Source of the DNA: Aequorivita sinensis
Lineage (GTDB): Bacteria; Bacteroidota; Bacteroidia; Flavobacteriales; Flavobacteriaceae
DNA: 64,000 bases
Assembly: GCF_006346335.1 (NCBI RefSeq)
Contig: NZ_VDMC01000006.1
Coordinates: 62,001 to 126,000 of the forward strand
Reading direction: 5' to 3'
How positions within the stretch are numbered: the stretch's first letter is position 1; each line of letters starts with the position of its first letter. The position numbers were made by a program, and so were the translations under genes. The notes under the pieces are model-generated. The model saw nothing but the letters and a program-made list of their open reading frames with translations, made no database searches and was not told the origin of the DNA. Below, piece by piece: positions 1 through 7,838 of this stretch.

Positions 1-599
1 AAGCAAAATCCTGTGCCAATACCATTTTCCTTTCGGCTAAATCATTCTGTCTCATTTGAAGTCGCAATACAGAAACAGCAGACGCTTGTCCTACTTCCAC
101 AGATGTTAAAGCCATTTGCTCATAAACCTTTAAAAGCTGAATATTAGAATCTAATACCTGTTGTTTTTTTGCTATTTCATACAAACGATAATAGGATTGC
201 GACAAGGCCAAGGCAATTTTTCTTTTAGCGATTTCAATCTCAACTAAATCTGCGTCCGCCATAGCATTTGCATATTTTTGACGTGCTGCAATAGTTCCAA
301 ACCAAGGCAGCATTTGCATAACCGAAAATTCTGCTTGTTGCATCATAGGCATATTTCCTTCTCCAAACATATACCCTCCTGAAAACTGAGTATCGGGTAA
401 GGCATTAACCTCAGCTATTTTTTCAGTTGAAATTGCATGCTGCTTTTCCACCGCTTGAATATTTGGGTTGTTTTCTAGGGCTTCTTCAATATAGGTTTGC
501 AAATTTTGTGAATAACCTAAACCACTCATCAACACTAAAAAGATTAAAGATAGAAGTTGGATGCTGGAAGCTGGAAGCCTGAAATGCGACTTTAACATT
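1..599 (-). CDS. TolC-family outer membrane efflux protein (partial, C-terminus beyond window)
   Basis: Open reading frame of 199 codons running off the left window edge; the first ATG is at 599. The product starts with a short polar stretch, then a hydrophobic signal segment (LLSLIFLVLMSGLGYSQ), followed by the amphipathic helical pattern of outer-membrane efflux channels (NLQTYIEEALENNPNIQAVE near residue 32, later a long helix with many Ala/Gln/Leu). It would be the outer-membrane channel partner of the RND pump encoded at 1074-4886 on the same strand, exporting metal ions such as Cu or Ag. It is separated from the pump gene by a four-helix-bundle gene, which is unusual because pump and channel genes are normally adjacent. 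A heptameric repeat tract lies inside the codons for the N-terminal region of the signal peptide. Family call is firm; the substrate is inferred from the neighbour. Confidence 0.85.
548..585 (+). repeat. Left heptad tract / imperfect inverted repeat of the four-helix-bundle cassette
   Basis: Purine-rich 7-bp periodic tract (GAAGTTG, GATGCTG, GAAGCTG, GAAGCCT). Positions 554-575 match the reverse complement of 1046-1067 at 18 of 22 bases, so the two tracts form imperfect inverted repeats around the gene at 633-998. It overlaps the 5' codons of the tolC-type gene. Confidence 0.7.
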
Positions 600-632
600 T
601 GTGTATTCACTTTTACTTTTATGAAATTTATT

Positions 633-998
633 TTATTCATAGCTTTTCCAGTTTTGATATAATTTGGTAAACATTTTTCCTATTTGTTCATTGCGTTTAG
701 TAAATTCGGAATGCTCTTCTTTTTCTATATAATTACAAGCCAAGGCATAGTCTTGCCAATCTTGGGTTTCGGAATTCGAGCTTAATGCCTTTATAAGCTG
801 CTGTTTAAAAACTGCTTCGTATTGTCGTTTTCCCCAACCTTCATCAATGTTAGCTGATACAGAACGCGAGGAGCGCACGATTTGTGAAGTGAGTGAATAT
901 ATTTCTTCATTCGGAAATTTTCTTGTTCGCCAAAATATATCCATAGCCAACGAAAACGCTTCCTTATGTACCTGTAAATCCTTGTACGATTTTATCAT
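633..998 (-). CDS. Four helix bundle protein (S23/IVP family)
   Basis: 121-residue product beginning MIKSYKDLQVHKEAF; I take the ATG at 998 because family members start with this [Y/F]xDLxVxxxA pattern. A longer frame upstream only adds codons translated from the repeat tract at 1041-1070. The central IVRSSRSVSANIDEG and GWGKRQ segments are the family signature: a small helical protein related to those encoded in 23S rRNA intervening sequences, and to Avd. Molecular function is unknown; a nucleic-acid-binding role is only inferred from the basic helices. It sits between a CusA-type pump and a TolC-type channel that would normally be contiguous, and is flanked by inverted heptad repeats, which suggests the gene plus flanks is an inserted cassette. 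Confidence 0.85.
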   Translation of the reverse strand: MIKSYKDLQVHKEAFSLAMDIFWRTRKFPNEEIYSLTSQIVRSSRSVSANIDEGWGKRQYEAVFKQQLIKALSSNSETQDWQDYALACNYIEKEEHSEFTKRNEQIGKMFTKLYQNWKSYE

Positions 999-1040
999 AA
1001 CTTCTGTGTTTTTTAAAGAACATTTAAAATTCCTATTTCT

Positions 1041-1070
1041 AATTTCCAACCTCCAACCTCCAACTTCCAA
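1041..1070 (-). repeat. Right heptad tract / imperfect inverted repeat of the four-helix-bundle cassette
   Basis: On the minus strand the sequence reads as GGAAGTT/GGAGGTT/GGAGGTT/GGAAATT units and starts a few bases after the stop codon of the RND pump gene. Positions 1046-1067 are inverted relative to 554-575 with 4 mismatches in 22. The same family of tracts occurs after the stop codons at 12013 and 38299. Confidence 0.7.
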
Positions 1071-1073
1071 ACT

Positions 1074-4000
1074 CTAGTTTTCTTTAATAATTTTTAAACG
1101 TTTTTTCAATTTTGCTTCTCGTCTCCAGCTGAATAAAATTGGAACTACAAATAGGGTAATTAGTGCAATTAACATCCCACCAAAACTTGGAATAGCCATA
1201 GGAATCATTATATCGCTTCCCCTACCTGTAGATGTTAAAATTGGTAATAAGGCAAGAATAGTAGTAGCCGTAGTCATCAAACACGGACGGATACGCTTCA
1301 ACCCTGCTTCTAATACAGACGCTCGGATTTCCTTTACGCTTTCCGGTTCATTCTTATCAAAAGTTTGCGTTAGATAAGTTGCCATTACCACACCATCATC
1401 AGTGGCAATTCCGAAGAGGGCTATAAATCCTACCCAAACAGCTACACTTAAATTGATAGTGTCCATCTGAAACATTTGCCTTAGGTTTTCACCAAAGAAA
1501 TTGAAATTTAAAAACCAATCTTGTCCATAAAACCAAATCATTAAGAATCCTCCAGAGAAAGCCACTGCAATTCCAGTGAACACCATTAACGAAGTAGATA
1601 CCGACCTGAATTGGAAATAAAGAATTAAAAAGATAATTGCCAACGCTAAGGGAACAATAACTGAAAGTGTTTTCTCAGCTCTAATTTGATTTTCATAAGT
1701 TCCCGTAAACTGATAACTAATTCCCTTAGGGACTGAAAGCGCTCCGCTGTCTATTTTCTCTTGAATTAATGCCTGAGCGTTTTCAACCACATCAACTTCT
1801 GCAAAATCGTTTAGCTTATCAAAAAGTACATAGCCTACCAAGAAGGTGTCTTCACTTTTAATAACCTGCGGCCCTTGCTCGTAACGTATATCCACTAGTT
1901 CTCCTAAAGGTACTGGATTTCCTTTTCCTACTGGCACATAGATGTTCTGAAGGTCCTGTGGGTTAGCTCTTAGCTCTCTTGGGTAACGCACGCGTACTCC
2001 GTATCGCTCACGCCCTTCAACTGTTTGCGTTAAAGGCATTCCCCCTACAGCAACTTGCAATATTTGTTGAACCTCTTCAATAGAAACTCCATATCGCGCG
2101 AGACGCTCCCTTTTAATGTCTATTAACAAATAAGGTTTCCCAACAATACGATCGGCAAAAACGGCTTCTACTTTTACCCCTTCAGCGTGTTTTATGATTT
2201 CTTCAAGTTCAAGTCCGAAAGCCTCAATCTCTCGTAAATCCTGACCTTTCACTTTAATCCCCATAGGCGCACGCATTCCTGTTTGCAGCATCACCAACCT
2301 AGTTTCAATAGGCTGCAATTTGGGAGCAGATGTCACCCCTGGGATTTTGGTAACTCGTACAATTTCATTCCAGATATCATCAGGAGATTTTATTTCAGGT
2401 CTCCAGTTCCTGTAAAACTCCCCGTCGTTATCGGGTATAAGGTCTTCTGATGTTACATTGAACGCAGAAGAAATATCTCTCCCTTCTTCTGAAGCGTTCT
2501 CGACTGCGCTCGAACTGAGATATGTATTGGGGTTTTCGACAAGACCACCTTTCTTCAGCTCGAAAAGTCCATCTTCATTAACTTTAAATCTCTGTCGTTT
2601 TCCTTCGTCGTTTATTGCGTATTCTGGCTTGTATAAAATGATATTTTCATACATCGACAATGGCGCTGGGTCTAAAGCTGATTCTGTTCTCCCTGCTTTT
2701 CCTACAACTGTTTTAATTTCAGGTATGTTTGCGACGGCCATATCTAATTGCTGCAAGACGCGTTTATTTTCTTCTACCCCAGAATGCGGCATTGAAGTTG
2801 GCATCAGCAAGAAGGAACCTTCATTTAGTGATGGCATAAACTCTTTTCCTGTATTTTGCCAAATAAGAACTCCGAAAACAACGATTAGCGTTGGCACAGA
2901 AAGGAAAACTATTTTATTGCTTAGTGCCCAAGTTAGAATTCGAGCGTAATATTTCTGAAACACCCAAAACACTCCAAGAAGTCCAAAACAGATAAATCCT
3001 ACAAATAAGAGGTTCCAAAATATACTTTTATCTACACCAAGAGGACGCCAGAATTCAGCTAATAAAAAGACTACTGCTAGTGCTGAAATAAAGATGTTTA
3101 TAATATTGGCGCGTTCGTCTGTAAGCCAGATTTTGTCAGAAATTTTAGAAGCGATTCTTTTATCTTTTAAAAGTCCTGTAATTCCGAAACCGATTAAAAT
3201 AAGACCTAACCAATAGCCAAAAACTATGGCGGCAATCCCAAGAATTATTAGAATTCCGTTAATTAAATTAGAAGTAACCTTTTTAAAGTTTTTTCTTCGG
3301 AATAGATACGCTGCAAATGGAGGAATTAAAAATAACGCAACCATAAATGCCGCTACTAGTGCCGCTGTTTTGGTAAAAGCAAGTGGGCGAAATAATTTCC
3401 CCTCTGCTCCTATCATCGTAAATACCGGGATAAAACTGATTATAGTGGTAAGGACCGCAGTTAATATAGCGCCTGATACTTCTGCGCTCGCATTATAAAC
3501 AACCGAGTTGATTGATTGCTTTACACCTGTTTCTGAAAATCGTTGTTTTTCTTCCTCCAAATGCCTAATTATATTTTCAGAAAGTATTACTCCAATATCC
3601 ACCATAGTACCGATGGCAATGGCAATACCAGATAAGGCAACAATGTTAGCATCTACATTAAAGAACTTCATGGCGATAAACACCATTAACACCGCAACTG
3701 GCAATAATCCGGAGATAAGTATTGACGCTCGAAGGTTAAAAACCATTACAATAATTACAAAAATTGTAATTAGGATTTCTAAACTTAAGGCTTCGTCGAG
3801 GGTGTCTAATGTTTCCTGAATAAGCTCCGATCTATCGTAAAAAGGAACCACGGTAAGCTGCGAAATAGTTCCATCAGAAAGTTCTTTTGAAGGCAATCCT
3901 GCTTTAAGTTCTTCAAGTTTATCTTTTACATTATTAATAACTTCCATAGGGTTGGCTCCGTAACGAGCAGTAACAACCCCACCAACAACCTCAGCACCTT

Positions 4001-4886
4001 CCTTATCCAAAATTCCTCTTCGCGGTGTAGGTCCTAAACTAACATTTGCAATATCCTTGATTCGGATAGAAGTGTAGTTTTCGGAAGTAACCACCGCATC
4101 TTCAATATCGGCTACAGACTTTATATATCCCAAACCACGCACTAAGTACTCAGCCTGGTTTATTTCCATGGTTTGAGCACCGATGTCTTTATTACTTTCT
4201 TTTACAGCTTTTACAATTTGTGATAGACTGATGTTGTATTGCCTCATCAACTCTGGCTTTACATCAATTTGATACTCTTGAACATACCCACCAATGGAAG
4301 CAACTTCTGAAACTCCACTAGCCGATGACAGTGCGTATTTTACATAGTAATCTTGAATGCTTCGCAGTTCGTGTAAGTCCCAACCACCGGTTACATTACC
4401 ATCTTTATCTCTACCTTCAAGCGTGTACCAATAAACTTGTCCTAAACCTGTTGCGTCTGGCCCTAAGGACGGATTTACATTTTCTGGAAGTAAGCCAGCT
4501 GGAAGGGAGTTTAGCTTTTCTAAAATCCTACTTCGGCTCCAATAGAATTCTACATCTTCTTCAAAAATGATGTAAATGCTCGAAAATCCGAACATAGAAG
4601 AACTTCTAATGGTCTTTACTCCAGGAATTCCTAATAGTGAAGTTGTAAGCGGGTAGGTTATTTGGTCCTCAATATCTTGGGGAGAACGCCCTTCCCATTG
4701 AGTGTAAACTATTTGTTGATTTTCGCCTATATCAGGAATGGCATCCACGGCTACAGGGTTACTAGGCAATAAGCCCGTATCCCAACTAAAAGGTGCATTT
4801 ACAACACCCATGCCTACAAAAAGTGCGAGTAACAATACTGCAACCAGTTTGTTCTCTATGAGAAATTTTATGCTTTTATTTAGCAT
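1074..4886 (-). CDS. cusA: CusA/CzcA-family heavy-metal efflux RND permease
   Basis: 1270-residue inner-membrane RND pump expected to export Cu, Ag or other metal cations by proton antiport. An N-terminal membrane segment (residues about 9-30) leads to a periplasmic porter domain. The TM4 signature AIAIGTMVDIGVILSEN (about 420-436) carries the conserved acidic residue, and FGIATDDGVVMATYL (about 1155) is the second-half counterpart. It is longer than E. coli CusA (about 1047) because of additional hydrophobic segments around residues 540-660 and an acidic/serine-rich insertion around 760-830. Part of that insertion (about 790-797, SSSAVENA) is encoded by a sequence resembling an intergenic repeat. 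It follows the HYC_CC_PP gene on the same strand, and the four-helix-bundle and TolC genes lie downstream. The adaptor is presumably beyond the window. Confidence 0.95.
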   Translation of the reverse strand: MLNKSIKFLIENKLVAVLLLALFVGMGVVNAPFSWDTGLLPSNPVAVDAIPDIGENQQIVYTQWEGRSPQDIEDQITYPLTTSLLGIPGVKTIRSSSMFGFSSIYIIFEEDVEFYWSRSRILEKLNSLPAGLLPENVNPSLGPDATGLGQVYWYTLEGRDKDGNVTGGWDLHELRSIQDYYVKYALSSASGVSEVASIGGYVQEYQIDVKPELMRQYNISLSQIVKAVKESNKDIGAQTMEINQAEYLVRGLGYIKSVADIEDAVVTSENYTSIRIKDIANVSLGPTPRRGILDKEGAEVVGGVVTARYGANPMEVINNVKDKLEELKAGLPSKELSDGTISQLTVVPFYDRSELIQETLDTLDEALSLEILITIFVIIVMVFNLRASILISGLLPVAVLMVFIAMKFFNVDANIVALSGIAIAIGTMVDIGVILSENIIRHLEEEKQRFSETGVKQSINSVVYNASAEVSGAILTAVLTTIISFIPVFTMIGAEGKLFRPLAFTKTAALVAAFMVALFLIPPFAAYLFRRKNFKKVTSNLINGILIILGIAAIVFGYWLGLILIGFGITGLLKDKRIASKISDKIWLTDERANIINIFISALAVVFLLAEFWRPLGVDKSIFWNLLFVGFICFGLLGVFWVFQKYYARILTWALSNKIVFLSVPTLIVVFGVLIWQNTGKEFMPSLNEGSFLLMPTSMPHSGVEENKRVLQQLDMAVANIPEIKTVVGKAGRTESALDPAPLSMYENIILYKPEYAINDEGKRQRFKVNEDGLFELKKGGLVENPNTYLSSSAVENASEEGRDISSAFNVTSEDLIPDNDGEFYRNWRPEIKSPDDIWNEIVRVTKIPGVTSAPKLQPIETRLVMLQTGMRAPMGIKVKGQDLREIEAFGLELEEIIKHAEGVKVEAVFADRIVGKPYLLIDIKRERLARYGVSIEEVQQILQVAVGGMPLTQTVEGRERYGVRVRYPRELRANPQDLQNIYVPVGKGNPVPLGELVDIRYEQGPQVIKSEDTFLVGYVLFDKLNDFAEVDVVENAQALIQEKIDSGALSVPKGISYQFTGTYENQIRAEKTLSVIVPLALAIIFLILYFQFRSVSTSLMVFTGIAVAFSGGFLMIWFYGQDWFLNFNFFGENLRQMFQMDTINLSVAVWVGFIALFGIATDDGVVMATYLTQTFDKNEPESVKEIRASVLEAGLKRIRPCLMTTATTILALLPILTSTGRGSDIMIPMAIPSFGGMLIALITLFVVPILFSWRREAKLKKRLKIIKEN
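2496..2518 (-). repeat. Repeat-like sequence inside the cusA coding region
   Basis: The motif CTCGACTGCGCTCGAACTGA resembles short semi-palindromic elements (TCGAG...CTCGA) that I recall from Flavobacteriaceae intergenic regions. Here it is in frame inside the pump gene and encodes LSSSAVENA of a low-complexity periplasmic insertion. The resemblance is from memory, not from a search. Confidence 0.4.
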
Positions 4887-4957
4887 TTGAATTGATTATT
4901 AAACAGTTAAACTTTGAATAAAATCCTAAGAAGTCAGGAAAATAAAATCAAGAATCT

Positions 4958-4985
4958 TGTCCTAGAATGGTAAAACCATAGGACA
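4958..4985 (-). other. Hairpin between HYC_CC_PP gene and cusA
   Basis: TGTCCTA...TAGGACA arms with an inner ATGGT/ACCAT pairing and a 3-base bulge form a stem in the 150-bp gap between the two minus-strand genes. It is not followed by a clear T-run, so it could be a processing or attenuation structure rather than a terminator. Confidence 0.4.
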
Positions 4986-5033
4986 GACTTATCCAAACCC
5001 ACGATAATTATCGGCGTTGGAAACTGTTTAAAA

Positions 5034-5450
5034 TCAAATTAGGTAAGTCTCGTGAAGCTTCTGTATGTCCCGTATGAGAAAGGGAGGATTATAATCCCTA
5101 AACGGAATTATGTTAGCATCTAGATCTTCAAAAAGATTTATATATGAATAGAAAAATGAAGCAACAAAAGTCTGTTGCTCTAAGCTTAATGTATCAAAAG
5201 AATGTTTTAACTCATCTTGACCTTCAATCAAAACTTGTTTGTCTGTACAACAAGAGTCTTCAGGAATTTGAATTTCACAATCGCTAGTAGGCACCTCCAT
5301 ATCCATTCCGCAAGAGTGAGCGCTTTGGGTTAGCGAATAATCTACTAACGTTTCTCCACAATAGTGCATATCTATGGTAAACGACATAGTGGTAAACATC
5401 ACTAAAATCGCCATAAACACAGATACTATTTTATGGAAAATTGAATTCAT
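5034..5450 (-). CDS. HYC_CC_PP family protein (small secreted protein of metal efflux loci)
   Basis: 138 residues from the ATG at 5450 (MNSIFHKIVSVFMAILVMF, a hydrophobic signal segment). It shows the defining spaced motifs of the family: HYCGE near residue 29, a CC pair around residue 67, and YNPPFL near the C-terminus. Five or more Cys and an N-terminal signal suggest a periplasmic or exported metal-binding protein. I chose this start because a TATCTTTG -7 box ends just 7 bases upstream; a longer frame from 5489 would include the promoter. It precedes the RND pump on the same strand, the usual context for the family. The biochemical role is not established. Confidence 0.8.
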   Translation of the reverse strand: MNSIFHKIVSVFMAILVMFTTMSFTIDMHYCGETLVDYSLTQSAHSCGMDMEVPTSDCEIQIPEDSCCTDKQVLIEGQDELKHSFDTLSLEQQTFVASFFYSYINLFEDLDANIIPFRDYNPPFLIRDIQKLHETYLI

Positions 5451-5921
5451 TGCTCGCAAAGATAATGAAATTGAGATAATAACTAGCAATCAATGCTATC
5501 CTAAATAAATTTTGCGCCGAACTGAATATTTCTTAATTTTTCTTAATTCCTTTCTTTTTTGCATCGCCCAAAACCCTTCGGCTCCGCTCAGGACAGGCTT
5601 CAACAAAAAAGTCTAGGCTTACGAACCTTTATCTAAATTTATCATTCGGCAGCTAAATTTTATCCCGATAGCTATCGGGATCGCTTTGTTATTTTTTGCT
5701 AAATATAAAAATTCATAATGCTCAAACAGCCTAAAATTTTTAACGCTGCACTCATTTCAAATTTTACGATAAATTTTCGATAGGCCAATTTGACATTTAA
5801 TTTCAACCTCTTTTAATATTAAATCTGTGGAAATATTAATAATACGAGGCAATCTGATAAGAAGAGAGAAAACCTTTAGGACAATTTTGATTTATATTAA
5901 AAAAATATCTATAAAGAAAAA
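5451..5921. other. Intergenic region with promoter, repeat and palindrome
   Basis: No gene seen. On the minus strand, TATCTTTG at 5464-5457 is the -7 box for the HYC_CC_PP gene and implies a nearly leaderless transcript. A CCTTCGGCTCCGCTCAGGAC element lies at about 5575-5603, the same family as in the 38.4-kb gap. ATCCCGATAGCTATCGGGAT at 5662-5681 is a perfect 20-bp palindrome, and a related one occurs at 23344-23361. The rest is AT-rich and featureless. Confidence 0.6.
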
Positions 5922-6299
5922 TTAAGAAGCACTTCTATTTTCCATTTTCTGAAGAACATAAAATACAATTCCACCTAAAGCATAACAAACCACATCCCAA
6001 ATATCTCCCGTATATCGATAGGATTGTTTTGGAAGATAATATTCAAAAACAACCGAATACAGAACTACTAAACTTATAATTGTAAATAAATCTATGCGAA
6101 TGCTTTTATCTTTCTTAATAAACCAAGCCGTATGCAACCCAAGCGTTGCTACCATTGGTATTACAAGAAAATCATTTAGGTGATTAAAAACCCAGTTAGG
6201 CGCAACTATTTCAAAATATTTCAACCCTTGAACGCATAAAAACACTACTACTGAAAAAAGCACATAGCCATGTAATATTTTAAGCGGAAAGTTGCGCAT
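5922..6299 (-). CDS. Small integral membrane protein, VanZ-like topology
   Basis: 125 residues from the ATG at 6299, with four hydrophobic segments and a C-terminal DIWDVVCYALGGIVFYVLQ that resembles the DxxDVxxYxxG region of VanZ-like proteins. I place the start at MRNFPLKILHGY because the ATG overlaps the stop of the upstream gene (TAATG), a sign of translational coupling. The upstream extension in the same frame is antisense-like and would overlap the neighbour. No function can be assigned; some homologues I recall carry transporter names that I do not consider well supported. Confidence 0.6.
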   Translation of the reverse strand: MRNFPLKILHGYVLFSVVVFLCVQGLKYFEIVAPNWVFNHLNDFLVIPMVATLGLHTAWFIKKDKSIRIDLFTIISLVVLYSVVFEYYLPKQSYRYTGDIWDVVCYALGGIVFYVLQKMENRSAS

Positions 6300-6571
6300 T
6301 AGATAAACAATAACGCTATTAACCAAGCTATAAAGCCGCCAACAACCATTATCACCATCCAGATTGAATGCAATAGGTAGTAAGTACCGCGAATTAGCAG
6401 AAAACGATTGTTTTTCCACTTTTCAGTAAAAGAATCCTCTTCTACTTCAGAATCTGAAACAATTTCGGGTTCAATTTTGTTTTCATTATTTGTCGACGGT
6501 AATTCCGACTCTTGCTTTTCTAAATTAGCATTTTCGAGTTCGGTATTTTCGCCATTTTCTTTCTTCGACAT
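6299..6571 (-). CDS. Hypothetical protein, acidic N-terminus with C-terminal membrane segments
   Basis: 90 residues starting MSKKENGENTELEN. The first ~50 residues are rich in Glu, Asn and Ser and look disordered. The last ~30 (YYLLHSIWMVIMVVGGFIAWLIALLFI) form one long or two short membrane helices. I prefer the ATG at 6571 over a TTG at 6580. Its stop overlaps the start of the next gene by one base, so the two are probably co-translated. I do not recognise the family. Confidence 0.55.
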   Translation of the reverse strand: MSKKENGENTELENANLEKQESELPSTNNENKIEPEIVSDSEVEEDSFTEKWKNNRFLLIRGTYYLLHSIWMVIMVVGGFIAWLIALLFI

Positions 6572-6682
6572 ATCAATCAAAATTCAACTTTCAAAAATAC
6601 GAACTATTTTTATCGAAAAAGAATGTTATAGTCCTTTTGAAGTTTTTTGAGCATATGCGCTTCGAATAATAGTTTTTAAAAA

Positions 6683-7756
6683 TTATTTAGGGTCTTTATA
6701 TTTTTCATACATCGACCCAAAATGTGAATTGATAAACAAATCGAATGGAATTTCCTCTTGCTTGATAAAACCTTTGTTTTTTAATTTCCCTTCTGAAACC
6801 AAATCCACCACTGCCGAAATACTACAGGCTGTTGTCCAACTTATGGCGCGCCAATCTTTATTATCTAATGTAATTCTGCGATAGGACTCTGAAAATTCTT
6901 CTCTTCTTAACTTCCCATCTATCATTCCTTCAACGGCAGCATAAACAAGAACTATGTCTTCATCAACCAACGGCAAGGCATTGTTTAAAATATCTTTAGC
7001 AAGTTTTCGGTCGTCTTTTAGAAGCAAATCGTAGAGCAATAATTTCATTCCATCTCTATGTCCTGGATATCTTATGGTTTTATAGTTTAGAGTATCTACT
7101 TTTCCTTCCATAGTTTCACACATAGTTCCCAACCCACCAGAGGTTAAAAACGCTTCATATTGACGGCCGTTTATATTTATAATCTCTAGGTCGTTTAAGG
7201 AGCTGAGCATTTTACGTTCGCCGTTGTGAATCACTTCAGCGTCGTTTAAGTATTCGTTAATCACCCCTTCTGCACTCCAAGTAAAACTATACCCTAATTG
7301 CCCCATCGGATGCAAAGGCAAGGCTCCTACTCTTAGTTTCACCGATCTAACTTCAGAAAACTTACTGTATAATCCCGCTCCTAAAATCCCGATAAAACCT
7401 GGAGCCAATCCACATTGTGGAGCCAGCACCGAGTTGCTGTTTTCTGACATTTTTAGGATAGCATTTAAAGTAGGTACATCTTCGGTTAAATCGAAGTAAT
7501 GAACGCCCATATCAACAGCTGTTTCGGCTATTTTTATATTCAGAAAGTAAGGCAAACAGGAAACAACAGCGTCTTTGTCTTTTAGAAAATCACGTATACT
7601 CTTGTCATTGGAAACATCTCCTTTTACTATTTCAAAAGGAAATTTCTCTTTGGCTTCATATTGATCCATTCCTTCCACATGATACTTTGAACTTAATAAA
7701 GTAGCCACTAAACTTCCTACTTTTCCCAAACCTAAAACACCTATATTTTTTATCAT
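6683..7756 (-). CDS. Saccharopine dehydrogenase family protein
   Basis: 357 residues. The N-terminus MIKNIGVLGLGKVGSLVATLL is a Rossmann nucleotide-binding fold (GLGKVG at 9-14), followed by the family pattern DAVVSCLPYFLN and YFDLTEDV. The C-terminal half (PQCGLAPGFIGILGAGL, LPLHPMGQLGYSFTWSAEG) matches the saccharopine reductase catalytic region. Such enzymes form or cleave secondary amines by NAD(P)-dependent reduction; in Bacteroidota the group is often annotated as lysine or carboxynorspermidine related. The exact substrate cannot be read from the sequence. It is a single gene with no operon partner. Confidence 0.85.
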   Translation of the reverse strand: MIKNIGVLGLGKVGSLVATLLSSKYHVEGMDQYEAKEKFPFEIVKGDVSNDKSIRDFLKDKDAVVSCLPYFLNIKIAETAVDMGVHYFDLTEDVPTLNAILKMSENSNSVLAPQCGLAPGFIGILGAGLYSKFSEVRSVKLRVGALPLHPMGQLGYSFTWSAEGVINEYLNDAEVIHNGERKMLSSLNDLEIININGRQYEAFLTSGGLGTMCETMEGKVDTLNYKTIRYPGHRDGMKLLLYDLLLKDDRKLAKDILNNALPLVDEDIVLVYAAVEGMIDGKLRREEFSESYRRITLDNKDWRAISWTTACSISAVVDLVSEGKLKNKGFIKQEEIPFDLFINSHFGSMYEKYKDPK

Positions 7757-7838
7757 TTTGTCAATTGTTAGATACCTTGAAAGTTAACGATAACTCCCAA
7801 ACATTCCAAAGAAAAAAATAGCGGTAAATACCAAATAA

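Noticed and set aside
847-1077. Plus-strand 76-codon frame opposite the four-helix-bundle gene
   Set aside because: Shadow of a recognised gene on the other strand.
6300-6419. 40-codon N-terminal extension of the small membrane protein
   Set aside because: It overlaps the upstream gene; the ATG at 6299 is coupled to that gene's stop.
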